Assembly: GCA_035626235.1 (NCBI GenBank)
Contig: DASPOB010000075.1
Location: 1-64,000 of the forward strand
Origin: DATFYP01 sp035626235
GTDB taxonomy: Archaea; Thermoproteota; Nitrososphaeria; Nitrososphaerales; Gagatemarchaeaceae
Direction of reading: 5' to 3'
DNA: 64,000 bases
The notes beneath the pieces were generated by a model. That model worked only from the letters and a program-made list of their open reading frames with translations, made no database searches and was not told the DNA's origin. Shown piece after piece: positions 28,733 to 37,732 of this stretch; position 1 is the first letter of the stretch, and each line of letters starts with the position of its first letter. The position numbers and the translations under genes were made by a program.

Positions 28733-30334
28733 ATGCCCGCGGGCCTACAGAAGATTCAGACCGCCCTGGTGAGCGTCTCAGACAAGACCGGTCTGGCAGA
28801 CTTCGGAGCCACCCTCACGAAGTATGGGGTCGAGATGCTCGCCTCAGGAGGGACCTACGCCGCGCTGAAGGAGAGGGGGGTGGCGGTCAAGAGCCTCCAG
28901 GACGACATGAAACTGCCCACCGCGCTGTCAGGAAGGGTGAAGACGCTGCACGCGCCCCTTCACGCGTCCATCTTGGCGAGGCGGACGAGTGAGCACCTGA
29001 AGGAACTCGAAGCCATGGGGGTCAAGCCCATTGACATGGTGGTCTGCAACTTCTATCCGTTCTCGGACACTTTGCGGAAAGAGGGGTCGGTGGACGAGAA
29101 GTTGGTCGAGAGCATAGACATCGGAGGCCCCGCGATGGTCAGGGCGGCATCGAAGAACTTCGAGAACGTGACCGTGGTCCCGTCGCCCGGGTTCTATGGG
29201 CCAGTGGCCGACGAGTTGTCCAAGAACGACGGCGCGACAACCCTCGCCTTCAGGAGAAGACTGGCCATCGAGGCATTCTCTGTGACCTCGGCCTACGATG
29301 CCGCCATCTTCAACGGGCTGAGGGGAAACCCCTCAGAGTTCCCGGAGAGACTCCTGGTGTCAGCTCTCAAGGTCAACGACGCAAAGTACGGCGAGAATCC
29401 CGACAGAAAGGCGGTGATCTACTCCATCGACGGGTGGACGACCATGTCGAGCTGGAAGCAGCTGGCCGGAGACACGCTTTCGTTCAACAACTACCTCGAC
29501 GTCGGCAGTGCGTACGACATAGTGGAAGGATACGGAGAATCCTCGGCTGTGGCGACAGTGAAGCACGGCCAGATTAGCGGGTTCGCCTTCGCTCCGACGG
29601 TCTCTGAGGCGTATTCCCTTGCCCACTCCTGCGACCCGGAGGCGGACTTCGGGGGGACAGTGATCGCGAATAGGGAAGTCGACATGGATGCCGCGAGGCT
29701 CATCGGCAGAAACGAGGGCGCCAAGGACGGTTCCGTGTACACCGAGATAGTCATCGCCCCCGGGTTCTCTGGGGAAGCCCTCGCCCTGCTTCAGAAGAAG
29801 CAGAAGAAGAAAATCAGGCTGATTAAGACGACGGCGAGGCCGGAGTATCCGTACGACCTCAAGGTCATCGAAGGGGTAATACTCGCACAGGACTCGGTTG
29901 ACTACCGGGTGTTGTTGGACCCGTCGAAGGCTACCGTTCCGACCAAGTCGAAACCAGACCCCATGCAATTCAAGAAGCTCCTGGCCGCCTGGGAGGTCGT
30001 GAGGAAGGTCCAATCAAACGGGATCGTCATAGCGAATGGAAACTTCGATGGCGAACGGCTCACCAGGTTCTGGACACTGGGCGTCGGGAGCTTCAGGAAG
30101 AGAAACGGGGCGGTGAAAATAGCGCTCGACAACGCGGGCGCCAGGGCGAAGGGGGCCGTCTGCGCGTCGGATGGGTTCTTCCCCTTCCGCGACAGCATCG
30201 ACCTACTGGGCGCCGCCGCGGTGTCCGCGGTAATTCAGCCGGGAGGTTCGGCCAACGACGCGGCTTCCATCGAGGCCGCAGACCAGTACGGGATGGCGAT
30301 GGTGTTCACTCACACGCGTGCCTTCAAACACTAG
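28733..30334 (+). CDS. purH: AICAR transformylase/IMP cyclohydrolase
   Basis: 533 aa, both domains present. The N-terminal ~200 residues are the IMP cyclohydrolase (VSDKTGLADF, GGTYAAL, SGRVKTLHA). The rest is the folate-dependent transformylase: KYGENPDRKA, the catalytic Lys-His in TVKHGQISGFAF, and FFPFRDSIDLL near the end. Makes IMP from AICAR and 10-formyl-THF. Archaea often use PurP/PurO instead, so this is the bacterial/eukaryal route. Its stop overlaps the convergent purD stop by 4 bp. Confidence 0.96.
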   Translation: MPAGLQKIQTALVSVSDKTGLADFGATLTKYGVEMLASGGTYAALKERGVAVKSLQDDMKLPTALSGRVKTLHAPLHASILARRTSEHLKELEAMGVKPIDMVVCNFYPFSDTLRKEGSVDEKLVESIDIGGPAMVRAASKNFENVTVVPSPGFYGPVADELSKNDGATTLAFRRRLAIEAFSVTSAYDAAIFNGLRGNPSEFPERLLVSALKVNDAKYGENPDRKAVIYSIDGWTTMSSWKQLAGDTLSFNNYLDVGSAYDIVEGYGESSAVATVKHGQISGFAFAPTVSEAYSLAHSCDPEADFGGTVIANREVDMDAARLIGRNEGAKDGSVYTEIVIAPGFSGEALALLQKKQKKKIRLIKTTARPEYPYDLKVIEGVILAQDSVDYRVLLDPSKATVPTKSKPDPMQFKKLLAAWEVVRKVQSNGIVIANGNFDGERLTRFWTLGVGSFRKRNGAVKIALDNAGARAKGAVCASDGFFPFRDSIDLLGAAAVSAVIQPGGSANDAASIEAADQYGMAMVFTHTRAFKH

Positions 30335-31725
30335 CGCCCTCCCTTCCGTCGTCTCAGCGCTCCGAGATGGCGACGGCTCCTCTCGATGTCCGCGCGGCTC
30401 GCGATGTCGCTCCTCCACATAATGGGGCCCCGAATCAGCCTGCAGCCATCTCCCGAGATGCTTCGGGCTTCTTCGATGCCGTCGGCGACCCCGACGACTG
30501 CGACGGCCCTCGAGGTGCCCAGCATGGTCCGCCCCCTTTCGACTCGGACGTCCATGGGGAGGACCCTGAGCTTCCCTCCCGAATCATCGGCCTGCTTCTC
30601 GGCGTGGAAGAGGTCAACTCGCTGGACTGGGGGAGGCGGGGTCCCCTTCCTCCCGTAGGTGAGGGGGACGGCGCAGGTGACCACCGAAGCCTGGCTGCTG
30701 AATCTGACCCTCTTGAGCGAGCCGTCAAGGATTCGGAAACAGACGTCTACGAAGTCATCTTCAAGAGTGGTCAGCAGATTGATGAACTCGGTGTTGCCGC
30801 CTCTGCTGTTCCTCTCCAGTACTTTGAACCCTCGCCTCGCGTGCATTATGGCGTCGTAGAGGACTACGCCGCGCAGGCCGGGCCTGGACCCCCTCCCCTT
30901 CCACTTCCTGAAGGCCCGCTCCTCTCTGTCGGCCAGGCTCTCCCAGTCTGAATCGGAGAGGAAGGGAAGGCTGTTCTTCGGCCCACGGTAGCTTCCCATT
31001 CCGCCCGTGAGGCTGCCGGCGTTGTTCTCCAGGCTCCTCTTGTAGTCCCTGGTGAGGGGAAGCGGGATGAAGTGCCTCCCGTCACTGATCGCGTGGAAGC
31101 TCGACTCCTCGCCTTCGACCCTTTCCTCTACCACGACTCTCCCCTTGGCGAGGAGATTCAGGAAGAACGCCTCGGCATCTTCGATTGTGTCGAAGTCGCT
31201 CCCCCAGACGCCTACCCCAGCGCCCCTTTCTGGCGCGTCAGGTTTGATGACGGGGAACGGAATCCGCCGAAGCACCCTTCTGAAGGCCTCACGCGCACCC
31301 TCCCGTGACCCGTAGCGCCGGGGGTCGAAGACGGCGTAGGCCGGGTTGGCCTCGGGGAAGATTCTGTCAAAGAGGAGTCGCTGGTCGGCCTTGCTCTGTT
31401 CTAACGCGTAGTCCCGCGAGACGCAGACCATCTGGACCTTGGCTTCCATTTCAAGGACATCTCTTCCGCCCGCCGTCACGAAATCCTCCGTATCAGTCAG
31501 CCCGAAAGCAATCCGGTTGCTGTGCTCCTTTGCGAAGTCCGTGACCGCCTTGAGGTCGAGATCTGGAGAGACCCGGTGAAGCTTTGCCCCCCGAAGGAGG
31601 AAGGGGTTGGCCTGCTTTTCGACGACGTAGAACTCCGGAGAGTACTCTTCGCTCCTCCTGAAGGTGTCCATAATCGCGGCCCCGCTGAGGCACTTCGAGA
31701 CGATTAGGATGCCGACCCGTTCCAA
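30331..31725 (-). CDS. purD: Phosphoribosylamine-glycine ligase, divergent
   Basis: About 464 aa ATP-grasp ligase making GAR from phosphoribosylamine and glycine. Identified by VVEERVEGEESSFHAISDG, PLPLTRDYKR and NNAGSLTGGMGSY (PurD signature region), plus NSRGGNTEF in place of the usual N-x-R-F-GDPE. The N-terminus differs from bacterial PurD but has the same order. TTG 31725 is chosen because a TATA box lies 29 bp upstream and family sequence starts there; ATG 31770 lies upstream of that TATA box. Step two of the purine pathway, completing the set nearby. Confidence 0.85.
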   Translation of the reverse strand: MERVGILIVSKCLSGAAIMDTFRRSEEYSPEFYVVEKQANPFLLRGAKLHRVSPDLDLKAVTDFAKEHSNRIAFGLTDTEDFVTAGGRDVLEMEAKVQMVCVSRDYALEQSKADQRLLFDRIFPEANPAYAVFDPRRYGSREGAREAFRRVLRRIPFPVIKPDAPERGAGVGVWGSDFDTIEDAEAFFLNLLAKGRVVVEERVEGEESSFHAISDGRHFIPLPLTRDYKRSLENNAGSLTGGMGSYRGPKNSLPFLSDSDWESLADREERAFRKWKGRGSRPGLRGVVLYDAIMHARRGFKVLERNSRGGNTEFINLLTTLEDDFVDVCFRILDGSLKRVRFSSQASVVTCAVPLTYGRKGTPPPPVQRVDLFHAEKQADDSGGKLRVLPMDVRVERGRTMLGTSRAVAVVGVADGIEEARSISGDGCRLIRGPIMWRSDIASRADIERSRRHLGALRRRKGGR

Positions 31726-31749
31726 TCGAGGGTCCGCGGGACCTCGACC

Positions 31750-31757
31750 GTATAAAC
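31750..31757 (-). promoter_or_regulatory. TATA box for purD
   Basis: GGTTTATACG on the minus strand, centred 29 bp before TTG 31725. It argues for a leaderless TTG start rather than ATG 31770. Confidence 0.6.
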
Positions 31758-31824
31758 CAGAGCCGGTCATCCGCCCGATTTGTGTCGAGTCCGTGTTGAA
31801 TGAGCTCGGAGGCGATTCCCAATC

Positions 31825-31833
31825 GATTTATTA
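31825..31833 (+). promoter_or_regulatory. TATA box for the CBS-domain gene
   Basis: GATTTATTAG centred 28 bp before ATG 31857, again leaderless. Confidence 0.6.
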
Positions 31834-31856
31834 GCCCAGCCTGGAACCACGGCCCA

Positions 31857-32321
31857 ATGAGCAGCTCGGAAGAGACGGTGAAGGACATCATGGAAAAGAG
31901 GGTGCTCGTGGTAGACTTCAACTCGAACGCGAAGGAATGCGCCAAGGCAATGTCCAAGAGGGGGGTCAGCTCGGCCGTCGTGGTCCAGGGCGGGACCGCC
32001 CTGGGCATAGTTACGGAAAGGGACCTTGTTTCAAAGGTGATGTCTGACGCCCTCGACTCCTCGAAGGTTCTCGTGCGGGACATCATGTCGACACCGCTGA
32101 TCACGGTCTCTCCTGAAGCGACGATGACGAAGGCCGCCGAGGTGATGGCGCAGTACAGGATACGGCGCCTAGTCGTGATCGGGGCGACGGGAGGACTCTC
32201 AGGGATAGTCACTGCCGGGGACATTGCGAGGGTGATCGCCGAGAAGCACGGGTATCAGGAGGTCACCTTCAACGCGATCGCACGGTACAAGGAAGGAGAA
32301 GAGGCCGGACCCTACCAGTAG
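31857..32321 (+). CDS. Tandem CBS-domain protein
   Basis: 154 aa made of two CBS domains (about residues 8-62 and 74-130): VKDIMEKRVLVVD, GIVTERDLVSKV, then VRDIMSTPLITVSPEATMTKAAEVM, GIVTAGDIARVIA. Such stand-alone CBS pairs bind adenine nucleotides and sense energy state or act as regulatory partners. The partner is unknown. It is divergent from purD, whose product lies in adenylate synthesis, but no functional link can be shown from sequence. Start chosen by TATA spacing; an in-frame ATG at 31800 lies upstream of the TATA box. Confidence 0.9.
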   Translation: MSSSEETVKDIMEKRVLVVDFNSNAKECAKAMSKRGVSSAVVVQGGTALGIVTERDLVSKVMSDALDSSKVLVRDIMSTPLITVSPEATMTKAAEVMAQYRIRRLVVIGATGGLSGIVTAGDIARVIAEKHGYQEVTFNAIARYKEGEEAGPYQ

Positions 32322-32322
32322 G

Positions 32323-32922
32323 CTAGTCGACTTTCAGCCTTACGTCCGACCCGCCCGAAGACTTCAGCGGAAGCGTGATTTCTAGTATGCCGTTGTTGTA
32401 GATGGACCTTGCGCCCTTGGGGTCCACTATCCCCGGAAGCTCCAGCTCCTTGTAGTACCGCCTCTCCTCCTTGTCCACCGATATTGTGACTGACTTCTCG
32501 TTTACGGTCACGTTGATGTCCTCCTTGCTCACTCCCGGCATCTCCGCAATCACCCTGATTTCCTTGTCAGAGCTGACGATGTCAACAAGTGGCTCTCGTT
32601 TGTCCTGAATCTGCTTCCAGGGTGTCCCCTCGCCCTTCCGAACGTTGCCAAATTCTCTGACGACCGGTTTCCCGTCCGGCCCTATGGTCACCGAGTAGCC
32701 GTAGACGATGGGACCGATCTCCTTCTTCGTGCTGCCGTCAGGCGACCTGCGCTCTCTGATTAGGTTCTTGGGGAGCTCCTTCTCGAGCTCCTTGAACTGT
32801 TCAGAGAACGCCCGTTCCATTTCTTTCATCAGGTCGTCGATGTCGGGGTAGCCCCAGGGGCCGAAGGGGAAGCCCCGGCGGCGCCGGTAGGGCCATTCGT
32901 CGTCCTCATCCCTGTCTTCCAA
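32323..32922 (-). CDS. Hsp20-family small heat-shock protein
   Basis: 199 aa. The alpha-crystallin domain spans about residues 100-199 (DIVSSDKEIRVIAEMPGVSKEDI, then KELELPGIVDPKGARSIYNNGILEITLPLK). The N-terminal part is acidic then Arg/Gly/Pro-rich, with an 'FGPWGYPD' segment that resembles archaeal Hsp20 proteins with extended N-termini. ATP-independent holdase. Start TTG 32922 follows a TATA box (AATTTTATCC on the plus strand, 32955-32964) by 37 bp. Divergent from htpX, a membrane-quality-control protease. Confidence 0.9.
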   Translation of the reverse strand: MEDRDEDDEWPYRRRRGFPFGPWGYPDIDDLMKEMERAFSEQFKELEKELPKNLIRERRSPDGSTKKEIGPIVYGYSVTIGPDGKPVVREFGNVRKGEGTPWKQIQDKREPLVDIVSSDKEIRVIAEMPGVSKEDINVTVNEKSVTISVDKEERRYYKELELPGIVDPKGARSIYNNGILEITLPLKSSGGSDVRLKVD

Positions 32923-33032
32923 GGGTATTCGCTGCCAGATTGCTTCTCCTGGTGAATTTTATCCTTTCGGTAAGAGGTGTGGCCAAAAGTATTTACACGG
33001 GTCCTCGACCGCGAGTCGTTCGGGCACCTCTC

Positions 33033-33938
33033 ATGGCCGCTACTCTCTACGCAAAGATAACTGCACTCTTCGTCGTGCTCACCGCGCTTCTGCTGGTCAT
33101 AGGATATGCCGTGGGGCTCTACTTCGGCGACCCGATAGCGTTCATGGGGCTTGCCCTGATCCTGGCCGCGGTCTTCAACTTCGTCTCCTACTACTTCAGC
33201 GACTCAATTGTGATCCGCATGAGTAGGGCCAAGATAATCCAAGAGAGCGAGAACCCAACCCTCTTCAGCGTCGTCCGGAACGTCGCGCAGAAGGCGGGGA
33301 TACCTATGCCAAAGGTCGGCATCGTGAACTCCCCACAGCCGAACGCTTTTGCGACGGGGAGGGGGCCGAAGAAAGCCGTCGTCTGCGCTACGGCAAGCAT
33401 CCTACAGGTGCTGACCCCCGATGAACTCGAGGCCGTCATAGGCCATGAAATCGGGCACGTGGTGCACCGCGACGTCCTCATGTCTAGCGTGGCCGCAACC
33501 ATGGCGGGGGCCATCTCCTACATCGGGACGATTGCCATGTGGTCCATGTGGCTGGGGGGAGGAAGCAGCAGGAACCGGAACGGGAATTCGTCCTTGCTCG
33601 TGCTTCTCGCGGCGATCCTAGTGCCCATCGGGGCCTCTTTCGTGCAGCTTGGGATAAGCAGGAGCGACGAGTACAACGCAGACGAGTACGGAGCCAAGCT
33701 CACCCGGAACCCAGGAGGGCTCATCAGCGCGCTGCAGAAGATCTCGACCAGGGTCCAGTCCAGGCCAATCGGGACCAACCCGAAAAGCTCGCCGTCCCCT
33801 GCGACCGCCTCGCTGTGGATAGTCAATCCGTTCAGGGGAAGTTCCCTGACCGAACTCTTCTCAACGCACCCCTCCATGCCCCATAGGATAGAGAGGCTCC
33901 GGAAGCTGGCCCGCGAAATGAACGTCTACGTGCCCTAG
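33033..33938 (+). CDS. htpX: M48-family membrane metalloprotease HtpX
   Basis: 301 aa from ATG 33033, with a TATA element (AGTATTTACAC, 32989-32998) 40 bp upstream. Two N-terminal membrane segments (about 8-30 and 35-55), the zinc site HEIGH (138-142) facing the cytoplasm, two more hydrophobic segments, and the third ligand Glu in SDEYNADEYG. C-terminal SSLTELFSTHPSMPHRIERL is the usual M48 end. It degrades misfolded membrane proteins. A longer frame upstream lacks family sequence. Shares the intergenic region with the divergent hsp20 gene. Confidence 0.94.
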   Translation: MAATLYAKITALFVVLTALLLVIGYAVGLYFGDPIAFMGLALILAAVFNFVSYYFSDSIVIRMSRAKIIQESENPTLFSVVRNVAQKAGIPMPKVGIVNSPQPNAFATGRGPKKAVVCATASILQVLTPDELEAVIGHEIGHVVHRDVLMSSVAATMAGAISYIGTIAMWSMWLGGGSSRNRNGNSSLLVLLAAILVPIGASFVQLGISRSDEYNADEYGAKLTRNPGGLISALQKISTRVQSRPIGTNPKSSPSPATASLWIVNPFRGSSLTELFSTHPSMPHRIERLRKLAREMNVYVP

Positions 33939-34369
33939 CCCGAGATCAGCTTCAAGACTGCGAGTATAAGGCCGAACTCCAGCAATTCGTCGCGAGGTTC
34001 GGGCACACCTTGCTTCGTCTCTCCGGCTGGCGCGGAACCCATAGCGGGAAGGCCGAGCGAATGCGTCGGGAACATGGTGTTGGGAAAAAGCGCCGAACTC
34101 GCGCTCGATTCCGCAGACATGGGCAGGTATGGGACGCTGTATGGGGCCTCGGCGGACATCATGGGAGACGCGCCTGCCGCATGAGCCTCGGCCGGCCGGG
34201 ATGGAGAGGGGAACCTCGTTGGCTCTTCGGTCTTTTGTTCGACCGGCACAGAGGATGGAGTCTTGGAGGGAGGTTTCTTTGACGGCGTCAGCAGTGCGGG
34301 GAAGAGAAGAATGAAGCCGAAGACCGAAAGGAGGACGTTCGTGAAGATTCCCACCACGATCAGTATCAC
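33935..34369 (-). CDS. Membrane-anchored Pro/Ser/Ala-rich protein, unknown
   Basis: 144 aa from GTG 34369. One hydrophobic segment at the N-terminus (about 2-28), then a low-complexity tail rich in Pro, Ser, Ala and Glu, and a short hydrophobic end (LLEFGLILAVLKLISG). A TATA-like CCTAAATAC lies near 34425-34433. Its stop overlaps the convergent htpX end by 4 bp. No family recognised; low-complexity composition weakens the prediction. Confidence 0.5.
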   Translation of the reverse strand: MILIVVGIFTNVLLSVFGFILLFPALLTPSKKPPSKTPSSVPVEQKTEEPTRFPSPSRPAEAHAAGASPMMSAEAPYSVPYLPMSAESSASSALFPNTMFPTHSLGLPAMGSAPAGETKQGVPEPRDELLEFGLILAVLKLISG

Positions 34370-34490
34370 CGCGAAGGCGAGCAGAGGGGTGTTCGTATGG
34401 GTCGGTCGACCGGATGCGGCCAGGGTATTTAGGATTGGCGACGGCCCGCCCCCTTATCCTCATTAGTGCCGCGTAAGCGAGCCCTGCGCC

Positions 34491-35468
34491 ATGGAGGGGA
34501 TTTCGCCCCCGTGGGTCCGCGTGGCAGAGGTAGTCCTGGGGGTCCTCTCGATCATGGTAACGCTTGTTGTCATCCTGAACCCTACTTTCGGGTCTGCCAC
34601 GGTTGTGTCGCTTCTGGCGATGGCGGTCATCCTGAACGCACTGAGAATCGTATCCTCAGGAGGAGCCGTCCTTCCGCCCATGCTGAGAGGGGTGAGCGTG
34701 GGTCTCGGGCTCCTAACAGCCATCATCGTGGGAATAGCCATCCTCTCGCCTTCGGTCGGCATAGCGACCCTGGCTCTCGTGTTCGCCATCGGACTGGCGA
34801 TTCAGGGAGCGGCCAGGCTTGCCCATACCGCTCACGTGGGGCACCCCAGATGGCTCCGCGTGTCGGCCCTGACGACGGGAGCGGTGACCCTCGTGCTCGC
34901 TGCGACCATCGCAATCCTGCCGACATTGACCATCGTCTCCCTGGTGGCGCTTCTGACCCTCGCCCTGGTCATCAACGGCGTGGACAGCGTAGTTGCGGGG
35001 CTAAGGCCGAGCACCGGCAAGCAGCTGACCCTGGTGAAGCTGGTCGTCTTCGCACTGGTCTACGGATTCGTGAATGTGAACTGGATCGACCTGTACTACA
35101 ACCAAGTCCCCGCATATCACATCTGGCTGATCTTAACCTACATGGCGCCCTTCGGCGTGCTTCTAGTCTTTCAGGGGCTCAAGGACTGGCAGCTGGCATT
35201 CAGCCTTGGACTGCTGGTTTCGCTCGTGAACGACCTTGGATACTACTTCAGCGGTGACCTCTTTTTCGGATTCCACGTGCAGCTCCTCCCCTGGCTGGCG
35301 GGGCAGCTCGGGTTCGAGGGGTGGAAGCTACTGTTCACATTCCAGGGGGGATTGTTCATGATTCCAGTGTCGTCCTACCTGATGGGGGCGTCGGTCTACG
35401 GGAGGATTGCGGTAGTGGCGCTCGTGCTCTACCACTGGTGGAGACGTCCCGCGCCCCTTCCAGGGTAG
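34491..35468 (+). CDS. DUF308/HdeD-like multi-spanning membrane protein
   Basis: 325 aa. The first ~190 residues are six regularly spaced hydrophobic helices in pairs, the pattern of DUF308/HdeD acid-resistance membrane proteins (VLGVLSIMVTLVVILNPTFG, then LTAIIVGIAILSPSVG and VLAATIAILPTL, three similar repeats). The remaining part has about four more helices with the polar NVNWIDLYYNQVPAYH loop. No catalytic motif. Function unknown; an unusual two-part arrangement for the family. Confidence 0.75.
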   Translation: MEGISPPWVRVAEVVLGVLSIMVTLVVILNPTFGSATVVSLLAMAVILNALRIVSSGGAVLPPMLRGVSVGLGLLTAIIVGIAILSPSVGIATLALVFAIGLAIQGAARLAHTAHVGHPRWLRVSALTTGAVTLVLAATIAILPTLTIVSLVALLTLALVINGVDSVVAGLRPSTGKQLTLVKLVVFALVYGFVNVNWIDLYYNQVPAYHIWLILTYMAPFGVLLVFQGLKDWQLAFSLGLLVSLVNDLGYYFSGDLFFGFHVQLLPWLAGQLGFEGWKLLFTFQGGLFMIPVSSYLMGASVYGRIAVVALVLYHWWRRPAPLPG

Positions 35469-35540
35469 GGCTGGGCAGGTGACCGCGGGCGGCCTTCGGA
35501 ACATCTTGGCCTCTCAGCAGCCGAAGGAAGGGCGAGACTT

Positions 35541-37475
35541 CTACTCGTTGAGGTCCGGTGGCAACCCGTTCCTGACTAGGACTTCCCGGTACCTGGGGTC
35601 TTTCCTGGCCCCATCGTACAGCGGCGAGTACCGGAACACTATGGGGTCCAGCACATGGCCCTCCACGCATTCGAACATCCCCTCGAAATACCCGTCGACG
35701 TCACCCATCAGGTACTTGATGCAGGCGACGTCGCTGGATGGCAGGTCTCCTTTCCTCCTGTTCAGCTCTTGAATGGCGGCGAGAGCCGCCCCCTTATTGC
35801 CCCTCATGGCTTCGAGCTGCCCGCGAAGGCTGATGGTTGTCATCTCCTGCGGGAATTCCAGTTCAAGCTCCTTGATCGTCGCCTCGGCACTGCCGAAGTC
35901 TTTGTCGATCAGATAGGTCAGAGCCTTTCCCGTCAAGACGGGCAGAGGCGCGACCCCGGCGCATCTGGCCCATAATTCTCCGGCCTCCTTGCGATGGCCC
36001 AGATACACGTACATCCGGCTCAGGTTGACTATTGGCCAGATTGAAAGCGGGTCGAGGAGATGCGCTGTCTCAAGCATGCGGAGACCCTCGTTGGGATATC
36101 CGAGAGTCGCCTTTACGAGAGCGAGCATGTGATAGTCATCGGAATCGCTCGGGTTCAGCTCCACCGCCCTGGTTGCTTCAGCCTCAGCCAAGGGATGGTC
36201 GTCTTCGAACCAAGCAATCCCCGCCATCGCCGCGTGCACGTGGGAGAGACCGGGGTCCAAAGACATCGCCTTCTCAACCGCAGATTTCATGCCCGCGAGG
36301 GCCTCCTGGCGGGACATGATGCCCTTGCTCATGAGGCTACCAAGGCACCAGGCCCTCTCGACGTACGCTCGGGCAAATGACTGGTCAATCTCGATCGCCC
36401 TGTCGATCATCTTGAGAGCCTTGGGGAGGGATTCCATCGTGTTCTCGTTTGTAAGCTGCCGCCCCTGAAGGAAGTAGGAATACGCGGCCACGTTATCCGT
36501 TTCCTTTGCTCCCAGCTTGGGGGCCCTCTGCACTGCGAGGGCGCCCGCCAGCTCTTCTGTGATCCTTGAAGCGATGTCCGTCTGGACGGCGAAGATGTCG
36601 TCGAGATCCTTGTCGTATCTTGAAGACCAGAGGTGCTCCTCGGTATCGGAGTCCACCAACTGGGCTGTCACGCGGATCTTGTTCCCCGCCTTTCTGATGC
36701 TCCCTTCTACCAGGCTGCCCACTCCCAGCTCCCGTCCGATTTCAGAGATCTTCTTCTCCTTCTTCTTGTACCCCATCACCGAGGTCCTGGCAATCACCTT
36801 CAGTTCCTTCACCTGTGAGAGCCTGTCAATCAGTTCCTCAGTCATCCCATCCGCGAAGAAGCCGTCGACCGGGTCAGGGCTGAAGTTTTCGAAGGGAAGC
36901 ACCGCGATGCGCGTTTTGATTCTCTCGGCGGCGGGTGCGCCCCTGCTCGCAGTCCGGGGGACGTCAACCGCGTAGACGCTGGTAGGGAGGCTCACGTTCT
37001 TCAACGACTTCTCGCCGAGTGGGACCAGCCCGAAATCGACCTTGTTCCGAACCTGGGCGTACACCTGCTCAGATATGCATACGCCCTCGGGTTCGGCTAT
37101 CGGCTGAATCCTTGAGGCGATGTTGACTGCGTCGCCGAATGTGTCTCCTCCCTGGTGAATGACGTCTCCGAGGTGCACGCCAATCCTCAGCTTGAACTTC
37201 CATTCGTCCTTAGAGGAGGCGTTGTAGTTACGAAGGTGCGACTGGATTGCCACGGCGCAGTTGACGGCGTCGAGGGCGCTGTCGAACTCCACGAGGAAGG
37301 AGTCCCCCATGGTCTTTACCTCCCTACCGTGGTACATGGGGAAGAAAGGTCTGAGTAGGCCGTTGTGCCGTTCGAGGATTTCCATGGCACGCGCCTCGTT
37401 GGACTGCATGAGAGCGGTGTAGCCGACCATGTCGGTGAACATTATCGCTGCGAGACGTCGGGTGCCTTCGGCCAA
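35541..37475 (-). CDS. Class III nucleotide cyclase-TolB-like-TPR protein (paralogue 1)
   Basis: About 644 aa. Residues ~7-170 are a class III adenylate/guanylate cyclase domain with complete catalytic set: metal Asp in FTDMVGYT, Lys and second Asp in VKTMGDSFLVEF, and transition-state Asn/Arg in GDAVNIASRI. Residues ~190-310 are a TolB N-terminal-like (FlgO-like) domain (RIAVLPFENFS, FADGMTEELIDRLS, ARTSVMGYK). The rest are TPR helices. No membrane segment. TTG 37475 is preferred over ATG 37526 because the TATA-to-start distance (37 bp) equals that of the paralogue at 60510. Would make cAMP or cGMP in response to protein contacts. Confidence 0.9.
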   Translation of the reverse strand: MAEGTRRLAAIMFTDMVGYTALMQSNEARAMEILERHNGLLRPFFPMYHGREVKTMGDSFLVEFDSALDAVNCAVAIQSHLRNYNASSKDEWKFKLRIGVHLGDVIHQGGDTFGDAVNIASRIQPIAEPEGVCISEQVYAQVRNKVDFGLVPLGEKSLKNVSLPTSVYAVDVPRTASRGAPAAERIKTRIAVLPFENFSPDPVDGFFADGMTEELIDRLSQVKELKVIARTSVMGYKKKEKKISEIGRELGVGSLVEGSIRKAGNKIRVTAQLVDSDTEEHLWSSRYDKDLDDIFAVQTDIASRITEELAGALAVQRAPKLGAKETDNVAAYSYFLQGRQLTNENTMESLPKALKMIDRAIEIDQSFARAYVERAWCLGSLMSKGIMSRQEALAGMKSAVEKAMSLDPGLSHVHAAMAGIAWFEDDHPLAEAEATRAVELNPSDSDDYHMLALVKATLGYPNEGLRMLETAHLLDPLSIWPIVNLSRMYVYLGHRKEAGELWARCAGVAPLPVLTGKALTYLIDKDFGSAEATIKELELEFPQEMTTISLRGQLEAMRGNKGAALAAIQELNRRKGDLPSSDVACIKYLMGDVDGYFEGMFECVEGHVLDPIVFRYSPLYDGARKDPRYREVLVRNGLPPDLNE

Positions 37476-37507
37476 TCCGTCTTCTTTCGCGCGTCTGAGC
37501 ATGCTCG

Positions 37508-37516
37508 ATGATAAAC
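37508..37516 (-). promoter_or_regulatory. TATA box for cyclase paralogue 1
   Basis: The minus strand reads TGTTTATCATC, 37 bp before TTG 37475. Paralogue 2 has GATAAATCATC 38 bp before its own TTG, supporting both start calls. Confidence 0.5.
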
Positions 37517-37591
37517 AGTTTGCCATGCTTCAGAGAGGGCAATTTCGTCAGAAATGGCCGGCCGGCGAGGAAGAGGCTGAGCTTGCTTGGA

Positions 37592-37698
37592 TGGGCCGGG
37601 AGAGAATTGAACTCTCGACCGTGGCGCGCTACCGATTCGCCGTGTCAGAGCCTGACGGGACTAGTCCTGACGTCCTAACCAAGCTAGACGACCGGCCC
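37592..37698 (-). tRNA. tRNA with interrupted anticodon region, isotype unresolved
   Basis: Acceptor GGGCCGG pairs perfectly with CCGGCCC, discriminator A; D-arm GTCT-AGCTTGGTTA-GGAC; T-arm GAGAG-TTCAATT-CTCTC. Between D-arm and T-arm lie 55 nt where about 23 are expected, so roughly 32 nt are intron sequence, perhaps two introns: GTCAGG occurs twice 15 nt apart, and GGCG/CGCC pairing marks a second hairpin. No single removal restores a standard anticodon stem. GAC (Val), CTG (Gln) and CAG (Leu) each appear after a T. TATA box AGTATTAAAG lies 29 bp upstream. Confidence 0.75.
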
Positions 37699-37722
37699 CG
37701 AACTTTAGGGCAGCAAACTCTT

Positions 37723-37732
37723 CTTTAATACT
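37723..37732 (-). promoter_or_regulatory. TATA box for the tRNA at 37592-37698
   Basis: AGTATTAAAG on the minus strand, centred 29 bp before the tRNA 5' end. Confidence 0.55.
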
